Below are positions 27,701-34,776 of a DNA stretch of 64,000 nucleotides, in pieces. The stretch is taken from positions 783,501-847,500 of the forward strand of contig NW_024104359.1 in the NCBI RefSeq assembly GCF_003945595.2, in the 5' to 3' direction. The notes beneath the pieces are model-generated. The model was not told the origin of the DNA and ran no database searches. It saw nothing but the letters and a program-made list of their open reading frames with translations. Numbering within the stretch: position 1 is the first letter of the stretch; the number at the start of each line of letters is the position of its first letter. A program made the translations under genes and the position numbers. This DNA is from Pipra filicauda (lineage: Eukaryota; Chordata; Aves; Passeriformes; Pipridae).

Positions 27701-28900
27701 GAGGGAGAGTGCTGACAGAACAGAAACAAGTGAGAGATCCAAGAGCTGATCATCTGGGAAACAGATTCAGCATGACCTGCTCTCTCCAAGGATAGCATTG
27801 GAAGAGATTGTTCTTTGCTCCCAATCCCCCACTTGCTCCTTTGTGGTTTTCCGGGAGCAGCTGGCAGAAGGATCCCTCAAATTCTGGGAGAGCATGGCCA
27901 AAGTTACCATTAAATACCTGCATTGCATGCCAAAACTGAAATAGTTCTGGGAGTCCACAGTGGGGTGAGAGTGTCAGTAATGATTCTTTTGGTGTATCAT
28001 GACACAACACTCCTACTATGAAAGACAAGGAGAAAATAATATCTATGTAAAGTTAAAGCATGGGATGGAAGGCTAAATATGTGAGGTGATGATGAGAGGG
28101 TCTGTGAGAATTGTAGTTGAAAGTTAGATGCTCTCAGAGGGAGTGAGTTTGCTGATTGTTGGATGTTTATGGGTTTTTTATCCTCCTTTAACCTCTCCAT
28201 GCCCTCTCCTCCCTCCTTTTAAATCTCCATTCTGCAAAAGCAGCGCTGTGAAAATGTGCACAGTTATGCCACAGGCCACTTTCTAAAAGGAAATTAAACC
28301 ATGGAGAACATCTCTGTGCTTTGTAGGTCCAGGAAGATTTGACTGAAGAGAAAAAACGAGAACTGGAACACAACGCTGAGGAGCCATATGGTGAAAACGA
28401 GGAAAATGTAAGTCCTGGGCAAACCCACAGGTCTGGGGACATGATCAAACCCTGAACACAACTGTGAGCACGTCACAGGGATCTTACATAATTGCTGCAG
28501 CTTGCTTTAATCATAGACCTGAAATTTTTATGCCATCCCAACTTCATTTTGCTCATCCTTCCACCTCCACAGCAGTTCTTGCTGCCTGGAGGCCTTGGAA
28601 AATCTTCTCCTGTTCCTGTCCATCAGCTCTCACAGCTCCAGCTGACAGTTATTTCACTGCCCTAAAATAAACTATAAGGGAACTGGCACTGAATATCTGT
28701 GTGTAATTTTTCCTGTTCTTTTTTTTCCCCCCAATCAGGCAGATGAAAAGAATAACAGAGGGACAGACCAAGAGCAAGAAATGCAAGAAGAGAACAACCA
28801 GAAAGAAATTCATGAAGACAATTATGAGGAGGAAGAAGAGGAGGAGGAGGAGGAAGGCAGAGCTGTTGCAGCAAAATCTCGTAGACGAGGGGAGATGTAG
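538..28900 (+). CDS. GOLIM4: GOLIM4, Golgi integral membrane protein 4 (GPP130), 16 coding exons
   Basis: Joining 538-724, 12907-12981, 14129-14178, 14896-14949, 15466-15616, 16937-17019, 17644-17727, 21158-21325, 22163-22495, 23709-23947, 24381-24460, 24846-24958, 26073-26240, 26655-26723, 28327-28407 and 28739-28900 gives 2,097 nt: one open frame of 698 residues plus stop, close to the human length (696, from memory). The start has a strong context (GGGGACATGG). The product begins MGNGMCSRKQKRIF, then a signal anchor (about 13-33), a lumenal coiled coil (about 35-250), a Q/E-rich region (about 250-500) and an acidic tail with ten consecutive Glu. From the family: a type II cis-Golgi protein that cycles via endosomes, and whose mammalian form is sent to lysosomes by excess manganese. 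The N-terminus, stem and C-terminal tail match human closely; the middle (exons 8-10) diverges. No frame break is present. Confidence 0.97.
8937..9032 (+). mobile_element. CR1 LINE 3' fragment in GOLIM4 intron 1
   Basis: The 3' end of an avian CR1 lies in sense orientation: 'gcaacctggtctagtggaag', 'ccctgcccatggcaggg', 'ggtcccttccaaccc' and a terminal 'attctgggattctgtgat'. It is strongly 5'-truncated, as is usual for CR1. Confidence 0.88.
10593..10610. repeat. Poly-C (18) tract
   Basis: Eighteen consecutive C (G on the other strand) in GOLIM4 intron 1, followed closely by a second C5 run. Length is likely polymorphic and prone to sequencing error. Confidence 0.9.
12907..12981 (+). CDS. GOLIM4: GOLIM4 coding exon 2
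   Basis: Acceptor tttcag, donor gtaaaa. It encodes residues 63-87 (VVYEHRSRLEKSLQKER...), part of the lumenal coiled coil and nearly identical to the human protein. Phase 1 to phase 1. Confidence 0.95.
12982..14128 (+). other. GOLIM4: GOLIM4 intron 2
   Basis: Donor gtaaaa, acceptor gttgcag. No repeat or coding sequence is recognised. It contains a CTCF-like motif (gtgccatctagtgt, 13697-13710). Confidence 0.8.
14129..14178 (+). CDS. GOLIM4: GOLIM4 coding exon 3
   Basis: Acceptor gttgcag, donor gtaagt. A 50-nt exon encoding residues 88-104 (DFLVYKLEAQETLNKGR), coiled-coil stem, matching the human protein. It ends in phase 0. Confidence 0.95.
14179..14895 (+). other. GOLIM4: GOLIM4 intron 3
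   Basis: Donor gtaagt, acceptor tttacag. No repeat, RNA gene or coding signal seen. Confidence 0.8.
14896..14949 (+). CDS. GOLIM4: GOLIM4 coding exon 4
   Basis: Acceptor tttacag, donor gtgggt. Eighteen codons (QDSNSRYSALSVQHQMLK, residues 105-122), differing from human at one position by memory. Phase 0 on both sides. Confidence 0.95.
14950..15465 (+). other. GOLIM4: GOLIM4 intron 4
   Basis: Donor gtgggt, acceptor tttgcag. No feature recognised. Confidence 0.8.
15466..15616 (+). CDS. GOLIM4: GOLIM4 coding exon 5
   Basis: Acceptor tttgcag, donor gtaaat. It encodes residues 123-172 (SQHEELKKQHADLEED... to KLK), a regular heptad coiled coil in the lumenal stem; in mammals this stem contains manganese-responsive trafficking determinants. 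It ends in phase 1. Confidence 0.95.
15617..16936 (+). other. GOLIM4: GOLIM4 intron 5
   Basis: Donor gtaaat, acceptor caacag. Unique-looking sequence; no repeat or gene recognised. Confidence 0.8.
16937..17019 (+). CDS. GOLIM4: GOLIM4 coding exon 6
   Basis: Acceptor caacag, donor gtaggc. It encodes residues 173-200 (ESLYNLREENRQLRKAHQDI...), coiled coil. The Glu codon is split with exon 5; the exon ends in phase 0. Confidence 0.95.
17020..17643 (+). other. GOLIM4: GOLIM4 intron 6
   Basis: Donor gtaggc, acceptor tgtgtag. It holds an A15 tract (17200-17214) within an A-rich stretch. No other feature seen. Confidence 0.8.
17644..17727 (+). CDS. GOLIM4: GOLIM4 coding exon 7
   Basis: Acceptor tgtgtag, donor gtcaga. 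Twenty-eight codons (residues 201-228) ending VTLEDHKSALAAAQ, the distal coiled coil, almost identical to human. Phase 0 on both sides. Confidence 0.95.
18145..18310 (-). mobile_element. CR1 LINE 3' fragment
   Basis: Reverse complement of a CR1 3' end: 'catagaatcccagaatggtttgggttggaagg', 'ccctgccatgggcaggg', 'ttccactag', 'gcagccacagcttctctgg'. Truncated at its 5' end. Confidence 0.9.
19418..19876 (-). mobile_element. CR1 LINE 3' fragment, longer copy
   Basis: Antisense CR1 of about 460 bp covering the 3' UTR and some upstream sequence: 'ggcttggaagggatctta', 'ctaggcaacctgtgccaggg', 'caccctcacaggga', 'cctgtccctccatgcccttg', 'cttctcctctccaggtgaac', 'ctctcccagcctgtctccag'. It is among the three longest CR1 copies in the window (with 37695-38142 and 42790-43181). 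Confidence 0.92.
21158..21325 (+). CDS. GOLIM4: GOLIM4 coding exon 8
   Basis: It encodes residues 229-284 (SQVEEYKQLKDTLKKIPSF...), closing the coiled coil and entering a divergent Gln/Glu/Pro-rich region. The acceptor is tandem: tttag|TCCCAG|GTGG. The first AG fits the human T-Q at this junction, while the second would drop two residues. Donor gtagga, phase 0. Confidence 0.93.
21326..22162 (+). other. GOLIM4: GOLIM4 intron 8
   Basis: Donor gtagga, acceptor tttgcag. It contains one antisense CR1 remnant (21790-21873). Confidence 0.8.
21790..21873 (-). mobile_element. CR1 LINE remnant, older subfamily
   Basis: Reverse-complement CR1 3' end 'atcatggaatcattcaggtt', 'gaactttaagatcattgagt', then 'aacactgccaaggccaccactaaa', the diverged form common in birds. 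Confidence 0.82.
22163..22495 (+). CDS. GOLIM4: GOLIM4 coding exon 9 (largest)
   Basis: Acceptor tttgcag, donor gtatgg; 111 codons in phase 0, residues 285-395. Composition is highly charged and Gln-rich (for example EEEMEQAGQPEHLGEEQD), with the recognisable EEEMEQ-GQ-EHL-EE core of human GOLIM4. The flanking parts of this exon have diverged strongly from human. Confidence 0.92.
22496..23708 (+). other. GOLIM4: GOLIM4 intron 9
   Basis: Donor gtatgg, acceptor ttggacag with a rather weak pyrimidine tract. No repeat or gene recognised. Confidence 0.8.
23709..23947 (+). CDS. GOLIM4: GOLIM4 coding exon 10
   Basis: It encodes residues 396-475, Gln-rich with QQLEQQHLGAQRAEEANQLR and LHQQRLRGQILRQQQ, homologous to the human LEQQRLA...LHQQRL segment. 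Donor gttaaa, phase 2; the split codon becomes Ser where human has Arg. Confidence 0.93.
23948..24380 (+). other. GOLIM4: GOLIM4 intron 10
   Basis: Donor gttaaa, acceptor tctcag. No feature recognised. Confidence 0.8.
24381..24460 (+). CDS. GOLIM4: GOLIM4 coding exon 11
   Basis: Acceptor tctcag, donor gtaagc. It encodes QQAHYDNMDQDIVQGEEEQG and a few following residues (about 475-501), matching the conserved human QAHYDAMDNDIVQG block. It ends in phase 1. Confidence 0.95.
24461..24845 (+). other. GOLIM4: GOLIM4 intron 11
   Basis: Donor gtaagc, acceptor tttcag. It contains a short antisense CR1 end (24766-24800). Confidence 0.8.
24766..24800 (-). mobile_element. Short CR1 terminal fragment
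   Basis: Only about 35 bp of the CR1 3' terminus remain ('tagaatcatggagtggtttg' then 'ggtaggaagggact'). Confidence 0.65.
24846..24958 (+). CDS. GOLIM4: GOLIM4 coding exon 12
   Basis: Acceptor tttcag, donor gtgagt. It encodes YEHDNQHQDEGEDDDQNN and an E/Q-rich stretch to residue 539, acidic lumenal tail. The first Ala codon is split with exon 11; the exon ends in phase 0. Confidence 0.94.
24959..26072 (+). other. GOLIM4: GOLIM4 intron 12
   Basis: Donor gtgagt, acceptor attgcag. No repeat or gene recognised. Confidence 0.8.
26073..26240 (+). CDS. GOLIM4: GOLIM4 coding exon 13
   Basis: It encodes residues 540-595 including MEDVNPADDPNNQGEDEFEE, the most conserved acidic block of the C-terminal tail (human VEDINPADDPNNQGEDEFEE). 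Donor gtcagt, phase 0. Confidence 0.95.
26241..26654 (+). other. GOLIM4: GOLIM4 intron 13
   Basis: Donor gtcagt, acceptor tgtgcag. No feature recognised. Confidence 0.8.
26655..26723 (+). CDS. GOLIM4: GOLIM4 coding exon 14
   Basis: Acceptor tgtgcag, donor gtaaga. Twenty-three codons, MAGNPDQQEDNVDEQYQDEG and three Glu, nearly identical to human. Phase 0 on both sides. Confidence 0.95.
26724..28326 (+). other. GOLIM4: GOLIM4 intron 14
   Basis: Donor gtaaga, acceptor ttgtag. About 1.6 kb of unique-looking sequence; nothing recognised on either strand. Confidence 0.8.
28327..28407 (+). CDS. GOLIM4: GOLIM4 coding exon 15
   Basis: Acceptor ttgtag, donor gtaagt. Twenty-seven codons (VQEDLTEEKKRELEHNAEEP...), conserved with human. 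Phase 0 on both sides. Confidence 0.95.
28408..28738 (+). other. GOLIM4: GOLIM4 intron 15
   Basis: Donor gtaagt, acceptor aatcag after a strong T/C tract. No feature recognised. Confidence 0.8.
28739..28900 (+). CDS. GOLIM4: GOLIM4 coding exon 16 and stop
   Basis: It encodes the final 53 residues and the TAG stop. The stretch holds ten consecutive Glu encoded by mixed GAG/GAA codons (about 28827-28856) and ends SRRRGEM, comparable to the human SHRRAEM terminus. Confidence 0.95.
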   Translation, partial: ADEKNNRGTDQEQEMQEENNQKEIHEDNYEEEEEEEEEEGRAVAAKSRRRGEM

Positions 28901-29115
28901 TCCCTGCATTTTTCTTTTTCAGGACACAAATTCCTTTTGTAGTTTGGTTTGGTTTGTTTTTTTTTTAAAGAACTTTTTTTTAGGATATTTAATTTCCAAA
29001 AAAAAAAAAACAAAACCTTGTGTTTTACACTTTTTACTTTTCTATTAGGTGCCCATATGTTTATATGAATACGGTATTTTGATACTCTAGAATAGGATTT
29101 CTTTTCTATTCCAGC

Positions 29116-29123
29116 TGTACATA
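29116..29123 (+). promoter_or_regulatory. Candidate Pumilio response element
   Basis: TGTACATA fits UGUANAUA, the PUM1/2 binding consensus, and lies in the sense strand of the GOLIM4 3' UTR. Motif match only. Confidence 0.45.
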
Positions 29124-30452
29124 AACAGACATCCTCGAGGTTTAATTTTCTCTAATTCTGGGCATGGTTTATAGAGGCCATTTTGGATACATTTTCACCT
29201 TGTCCAGGTCTGACAGGGTTGTTTGGTGTAATTTCAGACACATTCAACACTGAAGGAATATTTCTAGTGCCTAAATCCAGTTGACTTTAGTCACTCCAGC
29301 TCATTGTCTTCCATGGCAGGATTTATCCTCACTAAGGGCTGGTTATTCCTTGTAACCTCACGAGGACAAGCACAGGCCGAGCTGTTTGCAGGACCAGGCC
29401 TTTTCTAGGTGCAGAACAGTTATAAAATATGCAAGCTCTACAAAGCCTTCAGGATGCAGCCAGGTTAACAGCTGTTAATTTTGGCCGCTGTTTATATACA
29501 CTTCAATTATGCATTTATTTTAATGAGCATACCCAGGTACCTCAATTACACGCACTGCCTGGCAGCTCATGCAGATGGGGGTGTGCTGGAGGAGCTGGGA
29601 ACCCATTTAGACTTGAAGCTCCAGTATGCCAAATCACAACACTACAGCTGTCACAGGGATGAAGATTTACAGCAGCAACAATTTCGTTGTCCTTGTTAAT
29701 ATATAAAATATTTGACCGGAGAACTATGATTGTGTTGTCTCAGTGCCACGTTTTCTGGAGCCTGCAGAGAGTAACTGAGCTGACATGATTGGTGCAAGAT
29801 GTTGAACTAAGGCCTTTTTACCTTCTTTTACTTATTTATTTTTTGAAGTCTGTGCTGGGAGGATTTCTGTGTGCCCTGGTGTGAGAATCAGACTCGAGAC
29901 AAACCCCACAGAAGTTGTTTTGCCCAGCGAACACCTCCAGCACTGCATGTGGAAACCTGAGGGTGGGGGGGACAACACAAAAACTGTGCCTTGGTGTAGG
30001 CTATGAACATAATCACAGTGCATGAATCTATACAATATTTGTATTGGTACAGACACTAGTTATTTAATATATGTTAAAGGAGAAGGGGAATCTGGATTTC
30101 CCAGGCTGTGCCCCATTGCTGGAAATGAGGCCCGGGGGAGCTCCCCAAAGTGTGTGTTAATATATAAAACGAAGGATTGGGGGTTTTCCCCTTTTTTAAT
30201 AATGATGCATAGCAATGTTTTTAGTTTTAACTTTTTATATGAATGTAATTTAATTCATTTTTCTACTAACTCAATTATATTAAGTTTTATAGTTGGTTTC
30301 CATTCTTTGCAATTTTCCTAAATGTCCCCAACCCAGTGCTTACGTTTCACAGGAAGATTTTTGTCAACAAGTATTTTGGGTTTTCTAGTTACCATAAATA
30401 AGATTTACCTTATGTATAAAAAAGTTTACATGAGACTGTAAAATGTATAATA

Positions 30453-30460
30453 TGTACATA
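30453..30460 (+). promoter_or_regulatory. Candidate Pumilio response element, distal
   Basis: A second TGTACATA about 90 nt before the poly(A) signals, in the AT-rich end of the 3' UTR. Motif match only. Confidence 0.45.
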
Positions 30461-30539
30461 ATCTTCAGAATACAATTATTTTGGTAAATTGGCCTGTATT
30501 TTTAATGTCACGGTTGCAGTATTTAATTATTTGAGGCAT

Positions 30540-30565
30540 AATAAAACTTGACTGCAGTCAATAAA
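30540..30565 (+). terminator. GOLIM4: Two poly(A) signals of GOLIM4
   Basis: AATAAA occurs at 30540-30545 and again at 30560-30565, followed by GT/T-rich sequence (gtgtgaggttttgtgttag, then gtgtgtttgt), the expected layout of cleavage and polyadenylation around 30,575-30,590. Confidence 0.8.
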
Positions 30566-33500
30566 CTAGGACATAGTTACTGATCTTGCACAAGTGTGAG
30601 GTTTTGTGTTAGTTTTCCTAACAGTGTGTTTGTATTCCATTTTAATAGAGCAAGTAGGGACAGGCAGGGAAAGAGCTGGAGCTCTTCAGGGGAGTGGTAT
30701 TTTCAGGGGAGTGGAGCCTTTATATTAATGGATACAGCAGTACCCATGGAGGTGTGAAAAACACACTGTCTGCAGTGCAGAGAAAGCCACTCCAAAGCCA
30801 CCTGCAGGTACAAACTATCCCCCAGCACAGCATCTTCCCAATAAGCTGCTTCTTGCTCCTTTCCAATTGCTTCAGCAGTTTGCTGATTGTGGGTGAAATT
30901 AAAGAGCTGCTCACAGGTCCCAGTGTCCCAGGGCACAAAGCAGGTTTATTAAGCAGCTTTCATGATATTCTGTTGGATATCATCCACTTGGGTAACAGGT
31001 GGCTCCAGCAAGAGAGACAAAACCCTGCCCAGGACGAGGATAAGGGCTCCCCCTGTGCTGGACCAGCCTGTGTTCCCCACAGATGGATGGTCACTTCAGC
31101 AAGCACAAGTGCACATCAGACGTGAACAGCCCAAGAAAGTCTTCACAAGAACCTGTTCTGTGCTTGATCAAGGGCCTGTTCACTGCAGACAAGAGTTACT
31201 TGATTGAAGACCAACTTTATGAGTGAGACATGAGGCTCAAAACCTGTGTGGCACCTCCACAGCACACCTTGGCCACCACTCCATCAGTTCTGGGGCTTTC
31301 CCACAGTCCCCAGCCAGCTTTGCTCCCTGCCAGCAGCTCAGAGCTCAGAGATGCAGGACTCAAACCCCAGTTCCAATATTTTTGCAAAGTCTCTTGGGGG
31401 ACCTTGCACAGCTGCCTGCTCTGGGCTCCCCCTGGAGTCATTCTGACCCCTGTGCCTGACAAGGGTCACTTAGTGCCAGACCCACTGGGCCCATTGGGTG
31501 CTTGAGCTGGTGATGAGAAGGGGGACCCACATGTCAGGTCCTCACTGCCCGAGGATCCCTGGAATTCAGGGAATGCCAAATGCTTTGCTAAATCAAGAAA
31601 TTAATGAGCTTATGTGACCTAAAAATAAATTGGAGATGTCCCACAGCTCCAGCCCTGGCACACAGAATGAACAGCAGAGGGAAATGCTCTGTCTCAGTTT
31701 TCCAGCTCACAGAGTGTGACTCCCAGCATGACACTGTGGTTTAGGACTAATGAGAGTCACACACCAATGGAGTGAAAGTTGGAATTCAAAGGGAAAAGTT
31801 ACATCACTCTGGGATTTGGCAGCCCAAGGCAGCCATGGGCACACCATGACCAGGGCTGACATCCACTCATCAAAATATTGGAGACAGTTCAGGAAACAGG
31901 GTGAGACCAATGGGAAAACTCAGCTTATGGAAAGAAAGTTCATGCTCCAGACAGCTCAGGAAAGACTTGGCTGAGAACTCACAGAGGCAGCCACCCAGTG
32001 AGACAGAAGCCCTCAGCCTCCCAGTAAAAACAAAACAAAACCCCACAATAAAACTCAGGCCAGAAATACACCATGTTTAGTAATTAAGTTAATTACTCAC
32101 TGCAGCAATTTATTTAAAGGCTGTGATGAATTTTTGATCACGGCACATCTTTGACAAGTCTTTCTAATTCAAGCCCAGCTTGGGCATCGTGAGAGAGTCC
32201 TGCCTATGGTAAATTGAAAGGTCAGTCAGAAGGATGATAAGAGGCATAAATGCACAACACAATGACATTCAACGAATAAAACCCAATGGAATTAATTCTG
32301 CAGGTCAGGAAATGCTCCAGTGGATCAGATCCAGTGCTGTGGCTCCACAGCTCACCTCAGTTAAAATGCTGTTCCTTGCTGTGTTATCTTTAACAGCGAA
32401 CAGCAAACTGGCTGTGGTTCAGAGCACAGCCCACAGATACACTTGGCACTGAGCACAAATTAGGTCCTGACAAGTTTTATCCACTTTTGCCGCAGGTTTT
32501 CCCGGCGAAGGAGCCGCAGGGCACTCCCTGCTCAAAACGACCTTCACTCGGCTGTTCAAGTCTGAGCACGTAAAACATGTTTACAGAGCACACGGAGCTT
32601 CTTCCTCTGCTACAGCCAGAAATAAATGTTTATTGTTACAGCCAGAAGATTTGCAGGGTGAGGGGAACGAGAAGCCCAAAGCTGTGCATCCAGAGCAAGA
32701 TAAAGAGCTGTCTTCAGTCCATCTGACACATCATCAGCCCTCAAACAGGTTTCCCTTCCACAGTTGTTCTTACTGGTTCAAACGCAGAATTATTCATGAT
32801 TTTCTCGTCATCATGGCATTTAAAGGGAATAAAGAACAAAATGATTTTGTCATATCTACTAATAAAGTCTTTTTAAAATGTTTTCTTTGAATTTCAGTGT
32901 ATTAAAGGTATTTATCAGCTCTGTTACAGTCAGGGACTCAGCTGATGAGATTGGCAACAGCTTCACGTTACTCACATGCTGGAATGCCCCAAGGAAAGTT
33001 CAAGGTGCATTGACATCAATAACCTCTGATTGCTTGAAACACAATCATTGCCTTATAATAAACTTTTCATTCTCAAAGCTGCTTCTACCTGCAGATCACG
33101 AATCATTTTATGAAAGTGTTTAGACCCTGCCTTAGGAAGAGGCACCGAGGGAAGGCAGCACAGGGGATTTTAACAAGGTTTTTGAGAGGAAACCTGGGAA
33201 CAGAGACCAGATTGGGCCTGAGTTTAGCCCTAGAGTCCTGCTGAGCCTTCTGATCACAGTCATCAATATATAAAACTCTATCTTCTGCATGTTTTCAACC
33301 ACACAGCAAATGGTTTCATCAGTTCAAAAAATATTTTGCAGCACAATTTTGCCCTGGGGCTGATCTCTCACTGTTTTCCTGACTTTCCCTTGCCTCACCT
33401 CTGAGGTCACCCAGGGCCTGTGTGTTTCCTCAGCTCCAGATCGACATTTCCACTGCACAAATTAATGCTCTGCCAAAGTTTCAGAGGTGGCAAAACTATC

Positions 33501-34263
33501 AGGATGTTTTTTCTTCATCGTAAGCGCTGCATCTGTCAGCCACATACGTGACCACAGGGGCACAAAATGCCTTGGACACACTCCTGGTGCCCTGGAAGCT
33601 GCAGTAACAGCCCCTTCAGGGAATGCCCATCACGGAGCAGGCTGGAAAAGCTGTCACAGAGTTGCCTTTAGTGCACTTATGAGCTTAACTATGAATTGAA
33701 GCAGATAAAAAAAGGTGAGCTTTAATGAAAGGTTAAACCTCACAGGGAATTTTATCCATGACCTTATGTCAAGGGAACAAAAAAAATAAGAAAGAAAGCT
33801 CTAGGTGACATTTTGGAAAAGACAGAATCCTTAATTAATGACCAAATGCTATTGTTAGAAGAAAATAGTCAGAGTTCTGTAAAAATGAGATTATGAAATT
33901 AAATCACAGACCTTGTGAATCCCACTGGTGTCAAAGAGAATGGAAAGAGCTGTGGTTTGTCCCTAACCTGTAGAAAGCTTGATCTTTCCCAGCAGGAGCT
34001 GCAAAATACCTTTGTAAAGTAGTAATTGTGGTGAACAGCCCAGGTCAGCCCTCTGTAAGATACTCCTGGTTGCAGGACCCCGAGCTGCTTGTGCACAGCA
34101 GATATTCCAATGGAATATTAACATCCCTCCCATGTTACAAGGATTTACAGGAATTTTCTGGTCATTTGCTGTGACAGGTGAGAAAAACAACAGCTCCTGT
34201 GCATGAAGCTGAGAGGGCTTAACATATATATATGTATTATAATGGGTACAAATTGAAAAATGG

Positions 34264-34480
34264 GAAATTTAGGTTAGATATTATGGAAGGAATTCTTCCC
34301 CGTGAGGGTAGGGAGGCCCTGGCACAGGTTGCCCAGAGAAGCTGTGGCTGCCTCATCCCTGGAAGTGTCCAAGGCCAGGTTGGACTGGGCTTGGAGCAAC
34401 ATGGGATAGTGGAAGGTGTCCCTGCCCATGGCAGGGGGGTGGAAAGAAATGATCTTTAAGGTCCCTTCCAACCCTAGGAC
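34264..34480 (+). mobile_element. CR1 LINE 3' fragment
   Basis: Sense CR1: 'aggttagatattatggaagg', 'aattcttccccgtgagggta', 'aggccctggcacaggttgcc', 'gaagctgtggctgcc', 'ggtcccttccaaccc'. It stops before the usual terminal octamer repeats. Confidence 0.92.
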
Positions 34481-34693
34481 AAGTAAATTCAGCACCAGCC
34501 ATCGTGCTGGAAAATCACCAGGAATCAGAGGATGTGGAAGGGAGCAGGGAATGTGAGCAGGAGTGGAAGAACTGGAGATATAACCACAGTTACTGTGCAA
34601 GAAGAGGAATGAAGGACATGAACCCCAAGACAGCAGATTTCACTGGCTCCAGTGTCCACGGAGCATTTTGTGTTACCTTGAAATGACACAGGT

Positions 34694-34776
34694 TTTGTCC
34701 CTGCCCATGTTAGGGGGGTGGAATGAGATGAACTTTCAGGTCCCTTCCCACCCAAACCATCCTAGGATTCTATGGA
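34694..34776 (+). mobile_element. CR1 LINE 3' terminal fragment
   Basis: 'ccctgcccatgttagggggg', 'aggtcccttcccacccaaac' and terminal 'ggattctatgga'. It lies only about 210 bp after the previous copy and in the same orientation; it could be the displaced terminus of the same insertion or an independent one. Confidence 0.85.

Larger units (their letters stand above)
28901..30585 (+). other. GOLIM4: GOLIM4 3' UTR
   Basis: AT-rich sequence from the stop to the first good poly(A) site, about 1.7 kb. It holds two Pumilio-type elements (TGTACATA at 29116-29123 and 30453-30460) and several ATTTA-type motifs. The end is inferred from the two AATAAA signals at 30540 and 30560 and the GT-rich stretch that follows (about 30593-30635). 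Confidence 0.8.

Noticed and set aside
30694..31125. 143-codon + strand open frame past the GOLIM4 poly(A) site
   Set aside because: Random-looking sequence with no family resemblance, no splice partners and no own poly(A) signal nearby.
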